Positions 60,642 to 64,000 of a stretch of 64,000 nucleotides of DNA are shown piece after piece (positions within the stretch are counted from its first letter, which is position 1; each line of letters opens with the position of its first letter). Made by a program: the position numbers and the translations under genes. The notes under the pieces are model-generated. The model saw only the letters and a program-made list of their open reading frames with translations. It had not been told where the DNA came from and searched no databases. Source of the DNA: DATKGW01 sp035510605 (GTDB taxonomy: Bacteria > Patescibacteriota > Saccharimonadia > Saccharimonadales > CAIOMD01); the NCBI GenBank assembly GCA_035510605.1, contig DATKGW010000012.1, positions 62,001-126,000 on the forward strand, in the 5' to 3' direction.

Positions 60642-61318
60642 GCTATAACCCCAAAATAATAGCCAAAACCGCGTTTGGTGTTGATAAAATCCGGACCTTT
60701 AAACGGTTTGTCTATTTTGTGGCGCAGATAACCGATATACACTTCTACCGTATTGGGTAGAATATCAGCGTCATAGCTCCAGACGTGTTGCATAATCATA
60801 TCTTTAGTCAGGACCCGCTCCGGGTTACGCAAAAAATACTCCAGCAAGGCAAATTCTTTAGTAGTCAAATCGATCCGTTTACCAGCCCGCTCAACCGAAA
60901 ATGCCTCAGGTTCCAGTTTTAAATCCCGATATGCCAGTGCTGTATCGACAGCCTGGTGCGGTCGCCGGAGCAATGCCCTGACCCTGGCAATTAATTCAAC
61001 AAAGGCAAACGGTTTTACCAAGTAATCATCTGCCCCGGAATTAAGGCCTTGGGCTCGATCCAATACTCTGTCTTTGGCGGTTAGGATTAATACCGGCGTA
61101 TGATTTTTGGCTTGACGCATAGCCTTTAAGATACCGATGCCATCTACCGAACCCGGAAGCATGCGATCTAAAATTATTAAATCATACGATGTATTGGTGG
61201 CCATGGCCAGGCCATCATCGCCATCGTAAGCTATATCGACTGCATAAGATTGCTGCTCCAACCCCTGTCTTATGGCGTTGGCTATTTTATGTTCGTCTTC
61301 TACGACCAAGATTCTCAT
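60638..61318 (-). CDS. OmpR/PhoB-family response regulator
   Basis: A 226-aa regulator with receiver domain (VVEDEHKIANAI acidic pocket; DLIILDRMLPG with the phosphoacceptor Asp; LTAKDRV with the conserved Lys; KPFAF) and a C-terminal winged helix (LTTKEFALLEYFLRNPERVL, then VWSYDADILPNTVEVYIGYL). The upstream region has directly repeated TAATCT half-sites 11 bp apart, a likely self-binding site. GAGAGG lies upstream of the ATG. Confidence 0.95.
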   Translation of the reverse strand: MRILVVEDEHKIANAIRQGLEQQSYAVDIAYDGDDGLAMATNTSYDLIILDRMLPGSVDGIGILKAMRQAKNHTPVLILTAKDRVLDRAQGLNSGADDYLVKPFAFVELIARVRALLRRPHQAVDTALAYRDLKLEPEAFSVERAGKRIDLTTKEFALLEYFLRNPERVLTKDMIMQHVWSYDADILPNTVEVYIGYLRHKIDKPFKGPDFINTKRGFGYYFGVIA

Positions 61319-61342
61319 ACTTATATTTTACCTCTCATATAT

Positions 61343-61375
61343 TAGATTTAGCTGAGATTAATCTAAATGTAATCT
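61343..61375. promoter_or_regulatory. candidate operator for the OmpR-type regulator
   Basis: TAATCT occurs at 61359-61364 and 61370-61375, an exact 11-bp period, one helical turn, as in PhoB/OmpR boxes. The inverse AGATTA overlaps the first copy, and TTAGATT (61342 onward) pairs with AATCTAA. It lies about 40 bp upstream of the regulator ATG. Confidence 0.5.
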
Positions 61376-61418
61376 TAGCCCGGTGTCGTTTTGTATGAAG
61401 TAATTTTTATTACAAAGA

Positions 61419-61892
61419 TTACTGGTTGTTATTTACCACCACCTGGCTGGCGGTAAAAGTACTGTTGTTGGTTGTCCCGACTGCAACAACACTATCATTG
61501 ACATTCACTTTTGTAGCACCGGTAAACTCGGTACTGCTATTGGTTTGGACGGTATTGGTAGTACCATTGCCGGCTATTGTAAAGCTCTGGCCATTAACGG
61601 CAGTTACCACACCGCTTACTTCAACTTGATTGGTGCTAATGGCTTGCCCGACAAAGCCACGACGCTCAAAACCCATACCTCTACCCACAAAACCGGTTGT
61701 TACAGCTGTTCCGTGATTACGATTAAAGTTAACTACGTGATCCGCAAAGGCACCAAGCATAAACAAGATAACCACAATGACAATCGCAGCCAAAGCCAGC
61801 CCCCACTTGTGGCCGGAGTAATTATGATTATTAGCTTCTGCTTCTTTATCTTCTTTTTGTTCTTTTTCGGTTGTATCCTTATTGTCGGCCAT
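61419..61892 (-). CDS. anchored DUF5666-like protein next to the two-component system
   Basis: A 157-aa protein: an acidic Lys/Glu-rich cytoplasmic N-terminus of about 28 residues, one transmembrane helix (about residues 29-48), a Gly/Phe/Arg-rich stretch, then a DUF5666-like beta domain (VEVSGVVTAVNGQSFTIAGN, then VNVNDSVVAVGTT). The domain is like that of the 146-aa protein next to the ABC exporter, suggesting a shared role. An AAGGGAT site lies before the ATG. Confidence 0.55.
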   Translation of the reverse strand: MADNKDTTEKEQKEDKEAEANNHNYSGHKWGLALAAIVIVVILFMLGAFADHVVNFNRNHGTAVTTGFVGRGMGFERRGFVGQAISTNQVEVSGVVTAVNGQSFTIAGNGTTNTVQTNSSTEFTGATKVNVNDSVVAVGTTNNSTFTASQVVVNNNQ

Positions 61893-62031
61893 GCTTATAA
61901 TCCCTTATTTACTTATAAAAGATTTGTAACAAACCAAACTTAAATTAAGCTGAGTCTGGCAAAAAATACATTGTTTTCTGTGATAATACAGATTGCATCT
62001 TGCAGTTATTTTGCAGTATGCTTTTATTGTT

Positions 62032-62460
62032 ATGGTAATCAACAGGCCTCAAAATAAGGCGCTCTACTTGTTTGCCTATATTTTTGCTTTGGCAGCTATT
62101 TTTCTGACCCCTTGGATTTCATTTTTAGGTTATCACTTACCAGACAAAGAGATAGCCCTCCACTGGCGAACCACTTGGGTCGGTTTTGATGCAATCATCG
62201 CCCTACTGTTAGCCGCTACGGCTATTTCGGCACTTAGAAATTATACATGGTTCACCAGCATAGCTCCGGCTACCGCCACAGCTTTATTATGCGATGCCTG
62301 GTTTGACATTCTAACTGCTCACCGGGCGTCTGAATTTCATTTGGCACTTATCACGGCTCTGCTGGGAGAGATCCCACTAGCAATAATCTGTATTGCCGGT
62401 ACGGTAGTTACCTATAAACACAGACATAAACACCGGCTGGACAAAAATATAGCCGGTTGA
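62032..62460 (+). CDS. unknown four-helix membrane protein
   Basis: A 142-aa integral membrane protein with four hydrophobic segments (ALYLFAYIFALAAIFLTPWI, VGFDAIIALLLAATAISA, ATATALLCDAWFDILTA, LITALLGEIPLAIICIAG), and a His/Lys-rich C-terminal tail (YKHRHKHRLDK). Not assigned to a family. The ATG at 62032 is chosen because the first helix starts soon after; a TATGCT box sits just upstream and an in-frame ATG at 61993 is an alternative. Confidence 0.6.
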   Translation: MVINRPQNKALYLFAYIFALAAIFLTPWISFLGYHLPDKEIALHWRTTWVGFDAIIALLLAATAISALRNYTWFTSIAPATATALLCDAWFDILTAHRASEFHLALITALLGEIPLAIICIAGTVVTYKHRHKHRLDKNIAG

Positions 62461-62558
62461 TAAAATTACTCGCCTAAAAACAACAACTTTTGTATAATAT
62501 TTAAGCTATTAATAAAGTAATTAGTTTTTTAGTGTTTAAATTTTAAAAAGGATGATGA

Positions 62559-64000
62559 GTGAAAAAAATTGGTAATTTCATTGTAAAAAATCGTTGGTGG
62601 GTTTTAGCTGTTTGGCTAATAGCGGCAATATTGATAATCGGTTTATCGCCAAGCTTAAGCAGTGTAGAGAGCAATGATCAAAGCGGCTATCTGCCTAAAA
62701 CTTATGAATCTATAAAAGCTTTTGATATAGCTAAAAAAATCTCCCCTTACAGCAAAAATCCGACTGATGAAATTGTTTTTAAGAAAAATAGCGGTTCGGC
62801 TTTAAGTGACAGTGACCTGCAAAAAATTAGCCAAACCGTATTAGCTTTAAACTCGCAAAAGTTATCGCACGTAGTCGGTGTTGTATCCAGCCCGGAACAA
62901 TTAGCACCAAACCATAAAATTGTACTGGCTCAGGTAATTTACTCTGGCAACCAGGATGATAAAAATACTTTAAACGCCGTCAAATTAATACGGGATAATT
63001 TAGATAAGCAGTTAACCGGTACAGATCTTTCAGCTTCTACAACCGGTAGTGAATCGGTCAACTATGACACTCAGGATGCTGCTAACAGAGCTCTTAAAAT
63101 TGTCAGTATTGGGACTCTGCTAATGGTGTTGGTTCTACCAGCGCTTATCTTTCGCAGTCCGTTTGCCGGTTTACTGCCAATTGCTTCGGTCGGTTTAGTT
63201 TACACAATGGCCAGTTCTTTAATTGCCCTGGCGGGAAAAATCTTTAATTTTAAAGTCGACCAGCAGCTATCAATCATATTTACGGTGGTACTTTTTGGCA
63301 TTGGTACAGATTATATTTTATTTTTGCTATTCCGTTACCGTGAACGCTTGCGCAGTGGCGATCATACCCGTCAGGCTGTGGCTTTTGCATTAGGTCGGGC
63401 CGGTAAAGCTATCTTTTCGGCAGCTCTGGTTGTACTAACTTCTTTTGCGGCTCTATTTTTTGCTAAATTCGGTATCTTCTCGACTATGGCGCCCGGTTTG
63501 GTAATCTGCGTAGCAGTGATGATGCTGGCCGCTATGACATTGATACCTGCCCTGGTATCAATTGTCGGCTCAAAAGTTTTTTGGCCAAGTAAGGCCTGGA
63601 TGGATAAGCCTGCCATACCGACCGTGTCTAAAAAAATTGGCGGCTTTATCGCCCGCCGGCCAGGCTTAGCCGTCGGCCTGGTGATTGTCTTTTTGTTGGT
63701 ACTGACATCTTTTATGATTGGCAGTAAATCCGATTTCAGCTCCTTTAGCAAACCACCAAAAAACACCCAGTCGGCCAGTGCATACAACGACTTAATCGGA
63801 GCTTTTCCGGCTGGAATAATTAACCCTACCATGGTCTATATCGCCGGCTCCAATCAACTTTCGGCAACCGAGCTTTTGCCATTGCAACAAAAACTCGCTG
63901 CAACAAAAGGGGTGAACAATGTCTTGCCCGCCCAGTTTTCACCGGATAGCAAAACGGCTGTAATCAGTGTCGTTTTAAAAGATAACCCTTATAGCAGCGC
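62559..64000 (+). CDS. MMPL-family transporter, N-terminal part
   Basis: Starts with GTG at 62559, AAGGA 7 nt upstream, and continues open to the end of the window, so the C-terminal half is missing. The sequence begins VKKIGNFIVKNRWWVLAVWL, the first helix of the RND/MMPL fold, then an extracellular region with TTGSESVNYDTQDAANRALK, helices LLMVLVLPALIFRSPF..., IFTVVLFGIGTDYILFLLFR (the conserved G-I-G-x-D-Y of MMPL proteins), and YRERLRSGDHTRQAV. These are YdfJ/MmpL-type exporters of lipids or drugs. A minus-strand frame at 63.4-63.8 kb is a shadow of it. Confidence 0.92.
   Translation, partial: MKKIGNFIVKNRWWVLAVWLIAAILIIGLSPSLSSVESNDQSGYLPKTYESIKAFDIAKKISPYSKNPTDEIVFKKNSGSALSDSDLQKISQTVLALNSQKLSHVVGVVSSPEQLAPNHKIVLAQVIYSGNQDDKNTLNAVKLIRDNLDKQLTGTDLSASTTGSESVNYDTQDAANRALKIVSIGTLLMVLVLPALIFRSPFAGLLPIASVGLVYTMASSLIALAGKIFNFKVDQQLSIIFTVVLFGIGTDYILFLLFRYRERLRSGDHTRQAVAFALGRAGKAIFSAALVVLTSFAALFFAKFGIFSTMAPGLVICVAVMMLAAMTLIPALVSIVGSKVFWPSKAWMDKPAIPTVSKKIGGFIARRPGLAVGLVIVFLLVLTSFMIGSKSDFSSFSKPPKNTQSASAYNDLIGAFPAGIINPTMVYIAGSNQLSATELLPLQQKLAATKGVNNVLPAQFSPDSKTAVISVVLKDNPYSS

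Noticed and set aside
63371..63832. Minus-strand 153-aa reading frame
   Set aside because: It is antisense to the clearly coding MMPL gene, which is open across the whole region and has family motifs.
1..64000. tRNA, rRNA or CRISPR features
   Set aside because: All gaps between genes were read; none held a tRNA-like T-loop/acceptor pattern, rRNA sequence or spaced direct repeats.

Overview
The window looks like a chromosomal segment of a streamlined Patescibacteria (CPR) genome, most probably Candidatus Saccharibacteria (TM7). The evidence is gene content: a split transketolase, phosphoketolase plus acetate kinase, an NRAMP-related carrier, many small single-anchor surface proteins and a type IV pilin-like protein. 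Packing is very tight: many 1-4 nt overlaps, frequent GTG/TTG starts, and convergent genes whose stop codons overlap. UGA acts as a normal stop (gatB ends at a TGA that overlaps the galU start), so the UGA-to-Gly code of Gracilibacteria/SR1 does not apply. No tRNA, rRNA, CRISPR array or insertion sequence was recognised, and no stretch of more than 300 bases lacks a gene.

Layout. 0-11.3 kb: tail of a CAP-domain surface protein, dnaE, a stress-type small membrane pair, galU, a gatC-gatA-X-gatB operon in which X is a membrane-anchored HEPN-like protein, and uvrB. 11.3-17.6 kb: SLOG-fold protein, an unknown 419-aa protein, then rpe, split transketolase, class II aldolase and a PfkB kinase. 17.6-22.9 kb: an accessory islet (deoxyribosyltransferase-like and helical-repeat genes), an SRAP/Y-family polymerase damage-tolerance module, and anchored unknowns. 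22.9-34 kb: radical SAM protein with an unusual cysteine spacing, rpiB, gap, ppa, GDPD, a cytochrome b5-like protein without heme ligands, FAS1 protein, trxB, glutaredoxin, FKBP, pheST and yajQ. 34-45.7 kb: a GH63-like hydrolase and accessory genes, including an ORF bracketed by a 14-bp inverted repeat with its own consensus promoter, a GIY-YIG protein with a membrane tail, a winged-helix/Nudix-like protein, rmuC and a pilin-like gene. 45.8-53.7 kb: AI-2E-type permease, dsbB, eno, NRAMP-related transporter, ackA and xfp. 53.7-64 kb: an envelope/redox region with a MacB-like ABC exporter, two anchored beta-repeat proteins, an FMN-binding protein with ApbE and a ferric-reductase-like flavocytochrome, a two-component system with a candidate operator, and the start of an MMPL exporter that runs off the window.

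Together the metabolic genes outline fermentation from pentose phosphates: Rpe, RpiB and transketolase interconvert sugar phosphates, phosphoketolase yields acetyl phosphate and glyceraldehyde 3-phosphate, acetate kinase makes ATP, and Gap and enolase serve lower glycolysis. The most notable candidates are (1) the flavinylation/flavocytochrome cluster beside a two-component system, (2) the inverted-repeat-bracketed transcription unit near 36.5-37.0 kb, (3) the HEPN-like protein inside the gat operon, (4) the CX4CX2C radical SAM protein, and (5) widespread promoters with the -10 box 4-10 nt from the start codon, suggesting leaderless mRNAs.
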